Assembly (NCBI GenBank): GCA_030426665.1 | Contig: JAUHYD010000010.1 | Location: forward strand, 1 to 64,000 | Source: Bacteroidia bacterium | Lineage (GTDB): Bacteria > Bacteroidota > Bacteroidia > Chitinophagales > Chitinophagaceae | Reading direction: 5' to 3' | Length of the DNA stretch: 64,000 nt | Translations under genes and position numbers: made by a program | Shown here: positions 36,620 through 45,396 of the stretch, in pieces | Position numbering within the stretch: position 1 is the stretch's first letter | Layout of the letters: the number at the start of each line of letters is the position of its first letter | The notes under the pieces: generated by a model | What the model was told of the DNA's origin: nothing | Databases searched by the model: none | Seen by the model: the letters and a program-made list of their open reading frames with translations, nothing else

Positions 36620-37294
36620 ATGAAAAAGTATTTTTTGATTTTGACCTGCCTTATTTCTTTAAATATTCAGGCACAGCAGGAAACCGAACCTGCCATCCCT
36701 GAAAAAGCCAAAGAGTATATGGCATTTAAGAAAAACAGTTACACTGCTACACTTGCCTTTGGGTTTATCAATACGTACCGCAGTAGTTACACTGTCCCCA
36801 ACGGGTTTGAAAAAGGCAGCTCTACAAGTTTTACTCCTGTATACGGCAGATTAGAATATGCCGTAAGCAATTCCGTAAGCATCGGTTTAAATACGATGTT
36901 CAACACAATTCATTTCAATTCGATGCAGCTTTATCAGAGCCACAGCGGAGAAGTAAAACGTACCGTCCCCAATAAGTTCCGGCTTTTCGGTGCTGGACTT
37001 GTAGCTTACAAACATTTCGGACACTTGCTCCGAACAGCCAGACTAGACCCTTTCATCGGACTAGGCATTTCGCTGAACAACATTTACTACTCAGCCCTTC
37101 CTCAGGGCGACAGCACGATAGAACAAAGACAGCACACCACCACACCCTTTCTAAAAGCGGGTGTGCGTTATTATGTTTCTGACAAAATAAGCGCGTACGT
37201 AGATGCCGGCTATGATAAACTTAGTTATATCAGCATCGGTTTTTCCTGTCGGTTTTCGGGAACAATAAAAAATACTGCGGCGTCAGTGGAGTAA
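36620..37294 (+). CDS. Outer-membrane beta-barrel (porin-like) protein
   Basis: The product is 224 aa. A signal peptide ends in 'ISLNIQAQ' near residue 18. Alternating strands are visible: 'YTATLAFGFINTYRSSYTV', 'FTPVYGRLEYAVSNSVSIGL', 'FRLFGAGLVAYKHFGH', 'LDPFIGLGISLNNIYY', 'PFLKAGVRYYVSDKISAYVD' and 'LSYISIGFSCRF', with a terminal Phe soon after. This pattern fits the OMP_b-brl family. No specificity can be read from it. It precedes psd by 57 bases on the same strand, but psd has its own -7 box in the gap. Confidence 0.78.
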   Translation: MKKYFLILTCLISLNIQAQQETEPAIPEKAKEYMAFKKNSYTATLAFGFINTYRSSYTVPNGFEKGSSTSFTPVYGRLEYAVSNSVSIGLNTMFNTIHFNSMQLYQSHSGEVKRTVPNKFRLFGAGLVAYKHFGHLLRTARLDPFIGLGISLNNIYYSALPQGDSTIEQRQHTTTPFLKAGVRYYVSDKISAYVDAGYDKLSYISIGFSCRFSGTIKNTAASVE

Positions 37295-37323
37295 ACAGAT
37301 ACCTGCCTCCTCCATTTTTTAGT

Positions 37324-37331
37324 TACTTTTG
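37324..37331 (+). promoter_or_regulatory. -7 promoter box for psd
   Basis: TACTTTTG matches TAnnTTTG and lies 20 bases before ATG 37352. No -33 element is clear. Confidence 0.55.
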
Positions 37332-37351
37332 CGGTAGATAATTTTCCTATT

Positions 37352-38011
37352 ATGAGAATCCACCGCGAAGGGTACAAGTACATTCTTATTGCCACAATAC
37401 TCTGGATAGTATTAGGTTGGGCTGCCAATCATTATATCCCGAAAGACTATTTCTGGATTACCGGCATCCTTACTTTTGCCATGTTTCTATTGTGGTTCTG
37501 GATTGTTGCATTTTTCAGATTGCCTTTCCGAAATATGATTCATGGCGAAGACAAGATAATAGCACCTGCCGACGGCAAGGTAGTGGTGATAGAAGAAACA
37601 TACGAACCGGAGTATTTCGAAGAAAAGCGACTCCAGGTGTCCATTTTTATGTCGCCGATTAACGTACACATAAACAGAAACCCTGTAAGTGGCGTAATAA
37701 AATATATGAAATATCATCCGGGGAAATATCTGGTTGCCTGGCACCCCAAATCATCCACCGAAAACGAGAGAACGACAATTGTAATTGGAAACGATAACGG
37801 TGATATATTGATGCGTCAAATAGCCGGTGCGCTGGCAAGACGTATTTGCTACTACGTCAATGAGGGCGATGTAGTTAAGCAAAACGAAGAATTCGGCTTC
37901 ATCAGATTTGGCTCGCGCGTTGATTTGTACCTACCGTTGGGCACAAAGGTTGATGTAAAAATCGGCGATGTTGTTCGTGGCGGCGTTTCCGTAATCGCCC
38001 ATAATTCTTAG
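37352..38011 (+). CDS. psd: Phosphatidylserine decarboxylase, short (non-mitochondrial) type
   Basis: The product is 219 aa. Two N-terminal hydrophobic segments ('YILIATILWIVLGWAA' and 'GILTFAMFLLWFWIVAF') anchor it in the inner membrane. Catalytic parts include 'IIAPADGKVVVIEE', 'VSIFMSPINVHINRNPVSG', and the self-cleavage site in 'IRFGSRVDLYLP' (Gly-Ser near residues 186-187), where the Ser becomes the pyruvoyl group. The short type with 'FGSRVD' in place of the long form's LGST is normal for many Bacteroidota. It decarboxylates phosphatidylserine to phosphatidylethanolamine. The phosphatidylserine synthase gene pssA, often next to this type, is not next to it here. Confidence 0.94.
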   Translation: MRIHREGYKYILIATILWIVLGWAANHYIPKDYFWITGILTFAMFLLWFWIVAFFRLPFRNMIHGEDKIIAPADGKVVVIEETYEPEYFEEKRLQVSIFMSPINVHINRNPVSGVIKYMKYHPGKYLVAWHPKSSTENERTTIVIGNDNGDILMRQIAGALARRICYYVNEGDVVKQNEEFGFIRFGSRVDLYLPLGTKVDVKIGDVVRGGVSVIAHNS

Positions 38012-38067
38012 CGCCGTCAGCCAACGCATCCACGCTAAACTTTAACAGTTGAATTGTGTGGTTTAGC

Positions 38068-38075
38068 TAATTTTG
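38068..38075 (+). promoter_or_regulatory. -7 promoter box for the Cys/Lys-rich peptide gene
   Basis: TAATTTTG matches TAnnTTTG. It overlaps the track's TTG start (38073) and lies 18 bases before ATG 38094, supporting the ATG start. Confidence 0.55.
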
Positions 38076-38093
38076 AGCTTCAAAAATTATACA

Positions 38094-38303
38094 ATGAAAA
38101 AAATCACGTTGTTGCTTGCCGCAGCTGTAATGCTATCCGGAAGCGTATTGGCAGAAAAAAAATCTTGCTGTAAAAAGAAGAACGCAAAGTGCCATAAAGA
38201 AGCAGCCTGTTGCAAAGACAAGAAAAATTGCAAAAAAAGCTGCAAAGAAGCTAAAGAGACTAAAGAGACCAAGCAACCAAAAGAAGCTAAAACAGCTAAA
38301 TAG
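38094..38303 (+). CDS. Small exported Cys/Lys-rich peptide
   Basis: The product is 69 aa from ATG 38094. Residues 1-20 form a signal peptide ('MKKITLLLAAAVMLSGSVLA'). The mature part of about 49 residues is made of Lys, Cys, Glu, Thr and Ala: two adjacent Cys pairs ('SCCKKK' and 'ACCKDK') plus three single Cys, and then repeats of the type 'KETKETKQPKEAKTAK' at the C-terminus. It resembles a metallothionein-like or metal-binding peptide, but no family can be named. The gene is followed closely by a strong terminator, so it is an independent, probably abundant, transcript. Confidence 0.8.
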   Translation: MKKITLLLAAAVMLSGSVLAEKKSCCKKKNAKCHKEAACCKDKKNCKKSCKEAKETKETKQPKEAKTAK

Positions 38304-38334
38304 TCAACTTCTTGATTCTTTAATTATCAATCTT

Positions 38335-38377
38335 ATTTAAACACAAAAGCCGGCATGTCCGGCTTTTGTGTTTAAAT
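38335..38377 (+). terminator. Strong bidirectional terminator after the Cys/Lys-rich peptide
   Basis: A perfect 19-bp inverted repeat (38335-38353 with 38359-38377) with loop CATGT. The core is AAAAGCCGG and CCGGCTTTT, so it carries its own T-run on each strand and can act in both directions. Confidence 0.88.
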
Positions 38378-38446
38378 CTCTCCCGTTCCCGCTGCAACCA
38401 AGTAACACCTCTCTGATTTTTCCTTTGATTAGGATATATTTGTTTA

Positions 38447-39886
38447 ATGGTTCTTAGCAGATTCTGGTTAGTAATAATAATTGTCTCCCTCGTATACATA
38501 TTAGGAATGCTTGCCACGGGCAACTCCTACTCTATTGACCATGCCGTAAACGGAGAACGGGGCGATCCCATATTAATAGCAGAAACAACACCCGATCAGC
38601 TTCCCGCCAGTGTAAGAAACCAAATAAACCTTTCATCTGAAAACACTTACACGATAAAAGGGCAAACATCAAAAACCGATACTACTTACACACTTGACCA
38701 TGGAATAGTAAAAGTTACCTCCGGAAAACAGACTACCGACGGTATTCTACCTACCAGCAAAAGTGCCATATTCGACCTACTTATTCCCCTTATCGCCTAT
38801 CTGTCCTTTTTTTGCGGGATACTCCAGCTACTCATCGATTCCGGAGCTTCCGAAAAAATGGCCAAGCTTCTAAGTCCGGTTTTTGTAAGAGTGTTCCCGG
38901 AGGTGCCAGCCAAGCACCCGGCAATATCATACATGACACTGAACTTTGCTGCCAACTTCCTCGGACTTGACTCTGCAGCAACGCCGTTCGGACTCAAGGC
39001 GATGGAAAGCCTGCAGGAACTCAACCCCGACAAAGACAGAGCAAGCAACTCCCAGATTATGTTCTTATGTCTGCATGCGGCAGGGCTAACACTTATACCT
39101 ACTTCTATCATCGGGTATCGGGCTGCACAAAATGCTCAAAATCCCGCAGATGTAATGCTGCCGTGTATCATTACATCATTTATCGGAACACTCGCAGCAT
39201 TAATTCTTGTTGGTATTCGTCAGAAAATAAATTTTAAAAGCGGCGTATTAATTCTTGCACTCGGTAGTATTGCAGGTGTCCTGACGGCTCTAATGTTATA
39301 CATCACCCACCTTGGCATCGCAGAGAAAAACCATTTCACTAACAATATTTCGAATGTAATATTATTGTCTATAATTCTGGCTATACTTGTCTATGCTTTC
39401 CTCAATGAGAAAGTATTTGCAGCCGACGGTAAAAACATATTTTCTTCATTTGTAGACGGGGTGTCATCTGGACTGAAAACGGGCATTACAATATTCCCTT
39501 ACATTTTAGGAATGTTGGTAGCAATATCCCTATTCCGCAATAGCGGAGTATTCGAAATCCTGTCCAGCGGTGTATCCCGATTTTTCCTGATGCTCCATGT
39601 AGATAAAGGAGTTGTGGATGCGTTGCCTGTTGCCATTCTACGCCCTTTCAGTTCCAGCGGCTCCCGCGGTTTTATGATTGACGCCATGCAGACCTACGGA
39701 GTAGACTCTATGGCAGGCAGGCTTTCCAGTGTATTCCAGTGTTCGGCTGAAACAACATTTTATGTAATTGCTGTATACTTCGGAAGTGTAAAAATTAAAA
39801 ACACACGATACACTCTACCAACAATGCTACTCGTTGACCTTATCTGTGTAATTGCGGCAATATTTGTTTGTACGCTATTTTTCTAA
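38447..39886 (+). CDS. Fused SpmA-SpmB nucleoside-recognition membrane protein
   Basis: The product is 479 aa with about ten membrane segments. The first half matches SpmA ('YLSFFCGILQLLIDSGASEKMAKLL', 'LNFAANFLGLDSAATPFGLKAMESLQELN') and the second half SpmB ('GLKTGITIFPYILGMLVAI', 'ALPVAILRPFSSSGSRGFMID'). In Bacillus the two are separate spore-maturation proteins; in Bacteroidota, which do not sporulate, they occur fused and are called nucleoside-recognition domain or spore maturation proteins. The probable role is transport or gating of small molecules. An extra region of about 90 polar residues lies after the first membrane segment. The gene stands alone. Confidence 0.88.
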   Translation: MVLSRFWLVIIIVSLVYILGMLATGNSYSIDHAVNGERGDPILIAETTPDQLPASVRNQINLSSENTYTIKGQTSKTDTTYTLDHGIVKVTSGKQTTDGILPTSKSAIFDLLIPLIAYLSFFCGILQLLIDSGASEKMAKLLSPVFVRVFPEVPAKHPAISYMTLNFAANFLGLDSAATPFGLKAMESLQELNPDKDRASNSQIMFLCLHAAGLTLIPTSIIGYRAAQNAQNPADVMLPCIITSFIGTLAALILVGIRQKINFKSGVLILALGSIAGVLTALMLYITHLGIAEKNHFTNNISNVILLSIILAILVYAFLNEKVFAADGKNIFSSFVDGVSSGLKTGITIFPYILGMLVAISLFRNSGVFEILSSGVSRFFLMLHVDKGVVDALPVAILRPFSSSGSRGFMIDAMQTYGVDSMAGRLSSVFQCSAETTFYVIAVYFGSVKIKNTRYTLPTMLLVDLICVIAAIFVCTLFF

Positions 39887-39890
39887 TAGT

Positions 39891-40370
39891 CTACCAATAC
39901 TGGATCTGAATATCAGACGTGAAATAAGGAGTCGGGGAATAGGGATTCCCCGGCACGGTATAGGTAGAGTCATTTACTTTGTACGTTACTGTTGTTGTAC
40001 AATGATGGGTTGTAGACGTCTCTCCTGCGCTGGATACATCAGATATCTGATATATCCGACCCGATGGTTTCAAAACAATAACCCAATCATAGTCGTAAGT
40101 TTCTGCACCATGTTCCGGCAAGTCCAGGCTACGGTTGTATAATTCCTTTGTGAGCGGTTGCTCCGGAAATGCATCTGACAACTGACCGAACTTGCTATCC
40201 TTCCTGAATTTTTGCAGTGTATAAGACGTATCCTCCACAGGGTAGGTCGATTCAGATGTAAAAAACACCACTTTCTTAATTACCGGAGTATCGCAATTGA
40301 TAGTTTTCTTACAAGAAAACAAACTTAGGGTTACACCCAGTAGTGTTATCAGGCCTAATGCACTTTTCAT
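39891..40370 (-). CDS. Lipoprotein, hypothetical
   Basis: The product is 159 aa. The signal is 'MKSALGLITLLGVTLSLFS' followed by Cys-Lys-Lys, a lipobox of type LFSC. The mature part has a beta-rich look ('DTPVIKKVVFFTSEST', 'YDYDWVIVLKPSGRIYQISD') and two extra Cys, but I recognise no family. It ends only four bases from the end of the SpmAB gene (convergent). Function unknown; outer-membrane anchoring is expected from the lipid signal. Confidence 0.72.
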   Translation of the reverse strand: MKSALGLITLLGVTLSLFSCKKTINCDTPVIKKVVFFTSESTYPVEDTSYTLQKFRKDSKFGQLSDAFPEQPLTKELYNRSLDLPEHGAETYDYDWVIVLKPSGRIYQISDVSSAGETSTTHHCTTTVTYKVNDSTYTVPGNPYSPTPYFTSDIQIQYW

Positions 40371-40519
40371 ACTATTATTTCATGTTTAAATCAAGGTACA
40401 ATATAAGGGCAATTTTAGTCATAAGCAAACTACCCGCTTACCGATTCGCAATTTACGAGGTTTTTTTTCACAATTACGTTTTAACTCAAAATCAACACAC
40501 TATTTTGTATGATTATAAT

Positions 40520-40527
40520 TATTTTTG
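40520..40527 (+). promoter_or_regulatory. Candidate -7 promoter box upstream of purH
   Basis: TATTTTTG matches TAnnTTTG. It lies 131 bases before the purH start, so the leader would be long. A second, weaker match (TATATTTA) is at 40618-40625, 33 bases before the start. Neither has a clear -33 element. Confidence 0.35.
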
Positions 40528-40658
40528 CACCCACGCTTTCAAAGCTCCACTTTATATTCCCACGGATTTGGGTGCTGCAATAGAAAATTATACGTTGCAT
40601 TTTGCCAATAACGGTGGTATATTTACAGATAATCTACAAAATCTAACTATTTATATAT

Positions 40659-42173
40659 ATGGGTCATAGAATACAATCTGCGCTTATTTCTGTATTTCAC
40701 AAAGAAGGTCTTGAACCAGTGGTTAGAAAACTACATGACCTTGGCATCAAGCTCTATTCCACGGGTGGCACTCAGTCATATATCGAGCAACTTGGATTCC
40801 CATGCACTACAGTTGAAACCATTACCGGATACCCGTCGATCCTTAATGGTCGTGTAAAGACGTTGCACCCTAACGTATTTGGAGGTATATTGGCACGCCG
40901 CGACAAGGAAGCAGATGTAGCAGAAGCGATAGAATATAGTATTCCACTTATTGACCTGGTTATAGTAGACCTGTATCCGTTTGAAGAAACGCTAAAAAAG
41001 ACAAACGACGAAAGTGAAATTATTGAAAAGATAGACATAGGAGGAGTATCGTTGATAAGAGCCGCGGCAAAAAACTACAAAGATGTGTGCGTGATAGCTT
41101 CCAGAAATCAGTATTCGGACTTGCTGAAGCTACTTGAAAAGCATAAAGGAAATACGGAACTTAAAGAGCGAAAGGCGTTTGCAGCTAGTGCGTTTTCAGA
41201 ATGTGCTCACTACGATGTTGCGATTGCACAATATTTCACCCGTACCGGCAAAACAAAACAATTCCAACTCTCGCATGCAAGTAAGCGCCCGTTGCGGTAC
41301 GGTGAAAACCCTCATCAGCAGGCTGCTTTTTATGGCAACATTGATGAGCTTTTTAAGAAATTAAATGGGAAGAAGTTATCCTACAACAATCTGGTTGATA
41401 TAGATGCCGCCTGCCAGACGATAGCGGAGTTTTCTGAACCGGCATTTGCAGTTATAAAACATACAAATGTTTGCGGTCTTGCTGTTCGCGAAAATGTAAC
41501 CGAAGCATGGGACGCGGCACTCGCCGGTGACCCTGAAAGTGCATTTGGTGGCGTTCTTATTACAAACCAACCCATCAATATAGAAGTAGCAAATAAGATA
41601 AATTCTCTCTTTTTCGAAATCCTTATTGCTCCTTCATTTGACAAAGACGCGACTACCCTGCTGAAAAGTAAAAAGAACAGAATATTGCTGATACAAAAGC
41701 AGGCATTCTATCCCAAAAAAGAATACAAACGAATACTGAACGGAGTACTGGTGCAGACTCCCAATACTCAGAATTTCGTAGCATGGAATGAAGCAGGTGC
41801 ACGGAACTGCACACCCGAGGAAAAAGCAGATTTATTATTTGCTAACATAGCTTGCAAACATCTTAAATCAAATGCAATTGCAATTGTCAAAAACAAGCAA
41901 CTGCTGGGAAAAGGATGCGGGCAAACAAGCAGAATAGATGCGCTGCGACAGGCGATTGATAAAGCGAAACAATCCGGATTCTCTTTGGAAGGGGCATCAA
42001 TGGCATCAGATGCATTCTTCCCGTTCGATGACTGCGTACGTATGGCAAACGAGGTGGGTATCAGTTCCGTAATCCAACCTGGAGGGTCTGTCCGTGATAT
42101 GGATAGCGTCAGCTATTGCAAAACACATAACATGGCAATGGTAATGACGGAACTTAGACACTTCAAGCACTAA
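40659..42173 (+). CDS. purH: Bifunctional AICAR formyltransferase/IMP cyclohydrolase
   Basis: The product is 504 aa. The N-terminal MGS-type cyclohydrolase part has 'ALISVFHKEGLEPVVRKLHD', 'LYSTGGTQSYIE', 'SILNGRVKTLHPNVFGGIL' and 'IDLVIVDLYPFEETL'. The C-terminal formyltransferase part has 'RPLRYGENPHQQAAFYG', 'FAVIKHTNVCGLAV' with the catalytic Lys-His pair, and 'ASDAFFPFDDCVRMA' near the C-terminus. It performs the last two steps of IMP synthesis in the cytoplasm. A GNAT acetyltransferase gene follows after 11 bases. Confidence 0.98.
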   Translation: MGHRIQSALISVFHKEGLEPVVRKLHDLGIKLYSTGGTQSYIEQLGFPCTTVETITGYPSILNGRVKTLHPNVFGGILARRDKEADVAEAIEYSIPLIDLVIVDLYPFEETLKKTNDESEIIEKIDIGGVSLIRAAAKNYKDVCVIASRNQYSDLLKLLEKHKGNTELKERKAFAASAFSECAHYDVAIAQYFTRTGKTKQFQLSHASKRPLRYGENPHQQAAFYGNIDELFKKLNGKKLSYNNLVDIDAACQTIAEFSEPAFAVIKHTNVCGLAVRENVTEAWDAALAGDPESAFGGVLITNQPINIEVANKINSLFFEILIAPSFDKDATTLLKSKKNRILLIQKQAFYPKKEYKRILNGVLVQTPNTQNFVAWNEAGARNCTPEEKADLLFANIACKHLKSNAIAIVKNKQLLGKGCGQTSRIDALRQAIDKAKQSGFSLEGASMASDAFFPFDDCVRMANEVGISSVIQPGGSVRDMDSVSYCKTHNMAMVMTELRHFKH

Positions 42174-42184
42174 CATTCAGCGTC

Positions 42185-42736
42185 GTGACTTCTTCCGCCC
42201 TATCTGTACGAGAGATTACCGCCAGGGACATACCCCTAATTATTCGTTACTGGCTCGAATCACCTCCCGATTTCTTGGTGGGGATGGGTGTAGCATTAGA
42301 GCGAATGCCTGCAAAACAACAATGGCAAGACATGCTCAATGAGCAATTGGCAACACCATTACTACAAAAAAAGTCATACTGCTTTATTTGGCTACACAAT
42401 AACGAACCTGTCGGACACTGTAACATCAACAAGATTGCACCTGACCGGGAAGCATACATGCACCTCCATATGTGGAACGGAAACCTAAGAAATAAGGGAA
42501 TGGGTGCCGAGCTTGTAAAAATGACGCTTCCTCACCTTTTTAACGCATACAATTTGCAGAAGTTATACTCCGAACCTTATGCACTAAACCCTGCTCCAAA
42601 TAAGACACTGTCAAAGGTTGGCTTCGAGCTGGAGCGAACGATGAAAACCATACCGGGCTGGATTAATTTCGAACAAGAAGTTAACCTATGGGTGATGACC
42701 AGGAGTCGATTTAGGCAACTTTATTCAGGGTTGTAA
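42185..42736 (+). CDS. GNAT family N-acetyltransferase
   Basis: The product is 183 aa, starting with GTG at 42185, eleven bases after the purH stop, so it is probably in the purH transcript. The GNAT fold is recognisable by 'VREITARDIPLIIRYW' (N-terminal strand and helix), 'EPVGHCNINK' and the acetyl-CoA loop 'RNKGMGAELVKMTLPHLFN'. The C-terminal 'NKTLSKVGFELE' is a usual GNAT ending. The track also gives GTG as the start; an in-frame ATG is not found nearby. The substrate is unknown; acetylation of a protein N-terminus or a small amine are both possible. The last 16 bases overlap the convergent gene. Confidence 0.82.
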   Translation: MTSSALSVREITARDIPLIIRYWLESPPDFLVGMGVALERMPAKQQWQDMLNEQLATPLLQKKSYCFIWLHNNEPVGHCNINKIAPDREAYMHLHMWNGNLRNKGMGAELVKMTLPHLFNAYNLQKLYSEPYALNPAPNKTLSKVGFELERTMKTIPGWINFEQEVNLWVMTRSRFRQLYSGL

Positions 42737-43917
42737 GCATATGCAACTTCATAAGCCAAACCACTAGGCGTGGCACCAATAGGCATATCCCTCTTTTGAG
42801 GAGTCGGTTCACAAATACTGTATTGCTGTCCTTTATATAATATTGGTGTCCCGACTGGCTTATCAAATTTCACAGCCACGGTTACATGCTCCGGATATGC
42901 TAATACAATCATCGGCAAATTATAAATCTCTTTTACCAGGCAAAAGAACAATGCTGCCCTATCTTCACAGTCACTACCCTCATACAGTAATGTTTGCTCC
43001 GGCAATAGCCTTTTTTCCTTTCCAAAATTCTTTCCATCCGGCTGATACAAAAATGCATATCTAGTAAATCGCATCAGATAGTCAATACCACGACGTGTTC
43101 CCATACTTCTGACATTGTCTTTCAATTGAGGAATCAGAGACTTATATGTCTCATTGCTCAACGGCATTTCAAAGTATAATTTGTAGTCTGCAACCGGATA
43201 ATTGGCAAATAGACTTTTAATCTTTGCATTCAACTTAACAGTGAAATGATAATTGACGTTTTGGTAGTTAAATGCCAGTTCCTTCTCGCTATAGTCGTCA
43301 GAAGTAAAACGCGGCAAGCTGGTTAATTTATATGAAAATGCCTTGACGGCACCCGGCACTTCAATATCCATTTCCCTGAACTTAGTTCTTTTGAAGTCGA
43401 TACTTCCGTAATCATGGTAGTTCAGACAAACGTATTTTTTCCCATTTCGTGTATGGTAAGGGATATCATAGATATCTTCATTACACTGAGCATAAAACAA
43501 TATCTTATCGTCAGATATGCTGATGGTAGCATCATAACCTGCACCGGATAACAAAAACCACTTGTAAAGTGTGTAACGCGCGTAATTACTAGCTTTGGGG
43601 CTTAAAATCTGAGCGGTATTTCTCACCAACTGATAAAACAACCAGTCGTCTTGTTTATGCTCATGACGGTAGTTGCTCAACGCTAAAATCAATGGCTCGT
43701 ACCCTCCGATCTTCATCTTATCATAAAACTCACTAATGCTTTCCTCCGACAGATTACTTTCAAAATCGACCAGTTTTATGTTAACATTATTCACACTGAA
43801 TGTATCCCCATAAAAATCAAAGCTCACGCTATGTATAGCACCTCTGTTTCCTGCAAAAACACTGGAAATTGCAGACAACATAACAAGAATTAATATAATT
43901 ACTTTCGTTTTTCTCAA
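42721..43917 (-). CDS. Transglutaminase-like exported protein
   Basis: The product is 398 aa. The signal peptide 'VIILILVMLSAISSVFAG' occupies residues 5-22. The middle is beta-rich. The C-terminal third has 'LYEGSDCEDRAALFFCLVKEI' near residue 318 and 'PMIVLAYPEHVTVAV' near 346, which match the Cys and His of the transglutaminase/papain-like fold ('DC.DRA..F..L.....L....V..P.H...A'). A third catalytic residue is less clear; 'YSICEPTPQ' follows. Such Bacteroidota proteins are probably periplasmic cysteine proteases or crosslinking enzymes. The 3' end overlaps the GNAT gene by 16 bases. Confidence 0.72.
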   Translation of the reverse strand: MRKTKVIILILVMLSAISSVFAGNRGAIHSVSFDFYGDTFSVNNVNIKLVDFESNLSEESISEFYDKMKIGGYEPLILALSNYRHEHKQDDWLFYQLVRNTAQILSPKASNYARYTLYKWFLLSGAGYDATISISDDKILFYAQCNEDIYDIPYHTRNGKKYVCLNYHDYGSIDFKRTKFREMDIEVPGAVKAFSYKLTSLPRFTSDDYSEKELAFNYQNVNYHFTVKLNAKIKSLFANYPVADYKLYFEMPLSNETYKSLIPQLKDNVRSMGTRRGIDYLMRFTRYAFLYQPDGKNFGKEKRLLPEQTLLYEGSDCEDRAALFFCLVKEIYNLPMIVLAYPEHVTVAVKFDKPVGTPILYKGQQYSICEPTPQKRDMPIGATPSGLAYEVAYAYNPE

Positions 43918-44055
43918 TTGTATGCCGCGCTTTTATTGTTAATGATAAATTTACGGAAACTTAACAATTAATTAATGTTAAGTTTTTCCAACCCTTGCAT
44001 AAATCGCAAAAATCCAGAAAATGCTAAGCTAAAAATGACAGGACCCTCACATTAA

Positions 44056-44086
44056 ATTGAATAAACTGAAAACATCTTTACCTTTA
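44056..44086 (+). promoter_or_regulatory. Promoter for the M20 amidohydrolase gene
   Basis: ATTG (44056-44059), an exact 19-nt spacer and TACCTTTA (44079-44086) match the Bacteroidota -33/-7 pattern with one mismatch in each box. It lies 47 bases before ATG 44134. Confidence 0.65.
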
Positions 44087-44133
44087 TCAGTACAGTACTG
44101 AATCATAATTTTCAAGTCTTATAATCACAAAAC

Positions 44134-45321
44134 ATGATATTAGATCACATCAAGAGTAAAGCAGAAGAATTCTTCCCGGACGTGCAAGCCATTCGCCACC
44201 ATATCCATTCGAATCCGGAGCTCTCGTTCAAGGAATATAATACGTCTGCATTTGTTTCAGCCAAACTGGATGAGATTGGCATTACCAATAAGAAAACCGT
44301 TGCGGGCACAGGCATAGTTGCGCTTATAGAAGGTAAGAACCCGGGTAAACGATGCATTGCGCTGCGTGCCGACATGGATGCGCTACCACTACAAGAAGCG
44401 AACACCACATCTTATCGCTCCAAAAACGACGGCATCATGCATGCTTGCGGCCATGACGTACATACAAGTTGCCTGCTCGGGGCGGCACGTATATTATACT
44501 CACTGAAAGATGAATGGGAAGGCACAATTAAGCTGATTTTTCAACCGGGTGAGGAAAAGCACCCCGGTGGAGCCAGCCTTATGATAGCTGACGGCGCATT
44601 GGAAAACCCTAAACCTGATGGCATTTTCGCGCTACACGTATATCCGCACCTGCCTACAGGTGCTACAGGATTCAGAGCCGGTCAGTATATGGCAAGTGCC
44701 GATGAGGTTTACATCACAATCGAAGGCAAGGGCGGACATGCAGCACTTCCCCATCAGACCGTCGATCCTATTTCAATTTCGGCACTGGTGATATCCGGCT
44801 TACAGCAAGTGATCTCCCGAAAAGGCAACCCACTAATTCCTTCGGTACTGACATTTGGCAAAATAGCCGGAGGCTTTGCAACCAACGTAATACCAGAGAA
44901 AGTTGAAATGCTGGGTACCTTCCGCACGATGGACGAAACATGGCGATATGAAGCGCACAAGTGGATAAAAGAGTTCACAGAACAGACCTGCGCTGCCTAT
45001 GGCGCAAAAGCAATAGTAGAAATCCCTGTTGGCTACCCTATGCTACACAACGACCCAGCACTTACCCAAAAAGCAACTACCTGGGCTGAAGCGTACGTAG
45101 GGAAAGAAAACGTACACGAACTGAATATGCGTATGGCTGCCGAGGACTTTAGTTTCTATACGCTTGAGGTTCCGGGTTGCTTCTTCAGGATAGGAACAAA
45201 CAAAGACGACAAAGAGTTTCTTGCCCCGGTACACAATCCACATTTTGACATCAACGAAGAATCTATGAAAACCGGAATGGGAATGATGGCCTGGTGCGCA
45301 ATCAATGCATTACAGCCCTAA
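44134..45321 (+). CDS. M20 family amidohydrolase (N-acyl-amino-acid / hippurate type)
   Basis: The product is 395 aa. It has the M20 metal-binding motifs: 'LRADMDALPLQEAN', 'MHACGHDVHTSCLLGAA', 'FQPGEEKHPGGASLMI', the dimerisation-domain 'IEGKGGHAALPHQTVDPI' and 'RMAAEDFSFYTLEVPG'. The N-terminus 'RHHIHSNPELSFKEYNTS' is that of the hippurate/IAA-amino acid amidohydrolases. It hydrolyses N-acyl-amino acids or indole-acetyl conjugates in the cytoplasm; substrate choice cannot be decided. A hairpin terminator follows. The start at 44134 has its own promoter. Confidence 0.93.
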   Translation: MILDHIKSKAEEFFPDVQAIRHHIHSNPELSFKEYNTSAFVSAKLDEIGITNKKTVAGTGIVALIEGKNPGKRCIALRADMDALPLQEANTTSYRSKNDGIMHACGHDVHTSCLLGAARILYSLKDEWEGTIKLIFQPGEEKHPGGASLMIADGALENPKPDGIFALHVYPHLPTGATGFRAGQYMASADEVYITIEGKGGHAALPHQTVDPISISALVISGLQQVISRKGNPLIPSVLTFGKIAGGFATNVIPEKVEMLGTFRTMDETWRYEAHKWIKEFTEQTCAAYGAKAIVEIPVGYPMLHNDPALTQKATTWAEAYVGKENVHELNMRMAAEDFSFYTLEVPGCFFRIGTNKDDKEFLAPVHNPHFDINEESMKTGMGMMAWCAINALQP

Positions 45322-45344
45322 AGGTTGACACCCAATTATATAAG

Positions 45345-45380
45345 CTAAAAAGCCCCTGCACCGGATTAGATGCAGGGGCT
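45345..45380 (-). terminator. Terminator between the M20 gene and the T9SS paralogue
   Basis: A 10-bp stem AGCCCCTGCA (45351-45360) with TGCAGGGGCT (45371-45380) and a 10-nt loop. On the minus strand it is followed by TTTTTAGC, so it ends the minus-strand gene at 45397. The plus side has no T-run. Confidence 0.78.
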
Positions 45381-45396
45381 CTCTAATTCGTTCTAT

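Noticed and set aside
40343-40669. 108-aa plus ORF between the lipoprotein and purH
   Set aside because: It begins inside the opposite-strand lipoprotein gene, overlaps the purH start and has no signal or motif.
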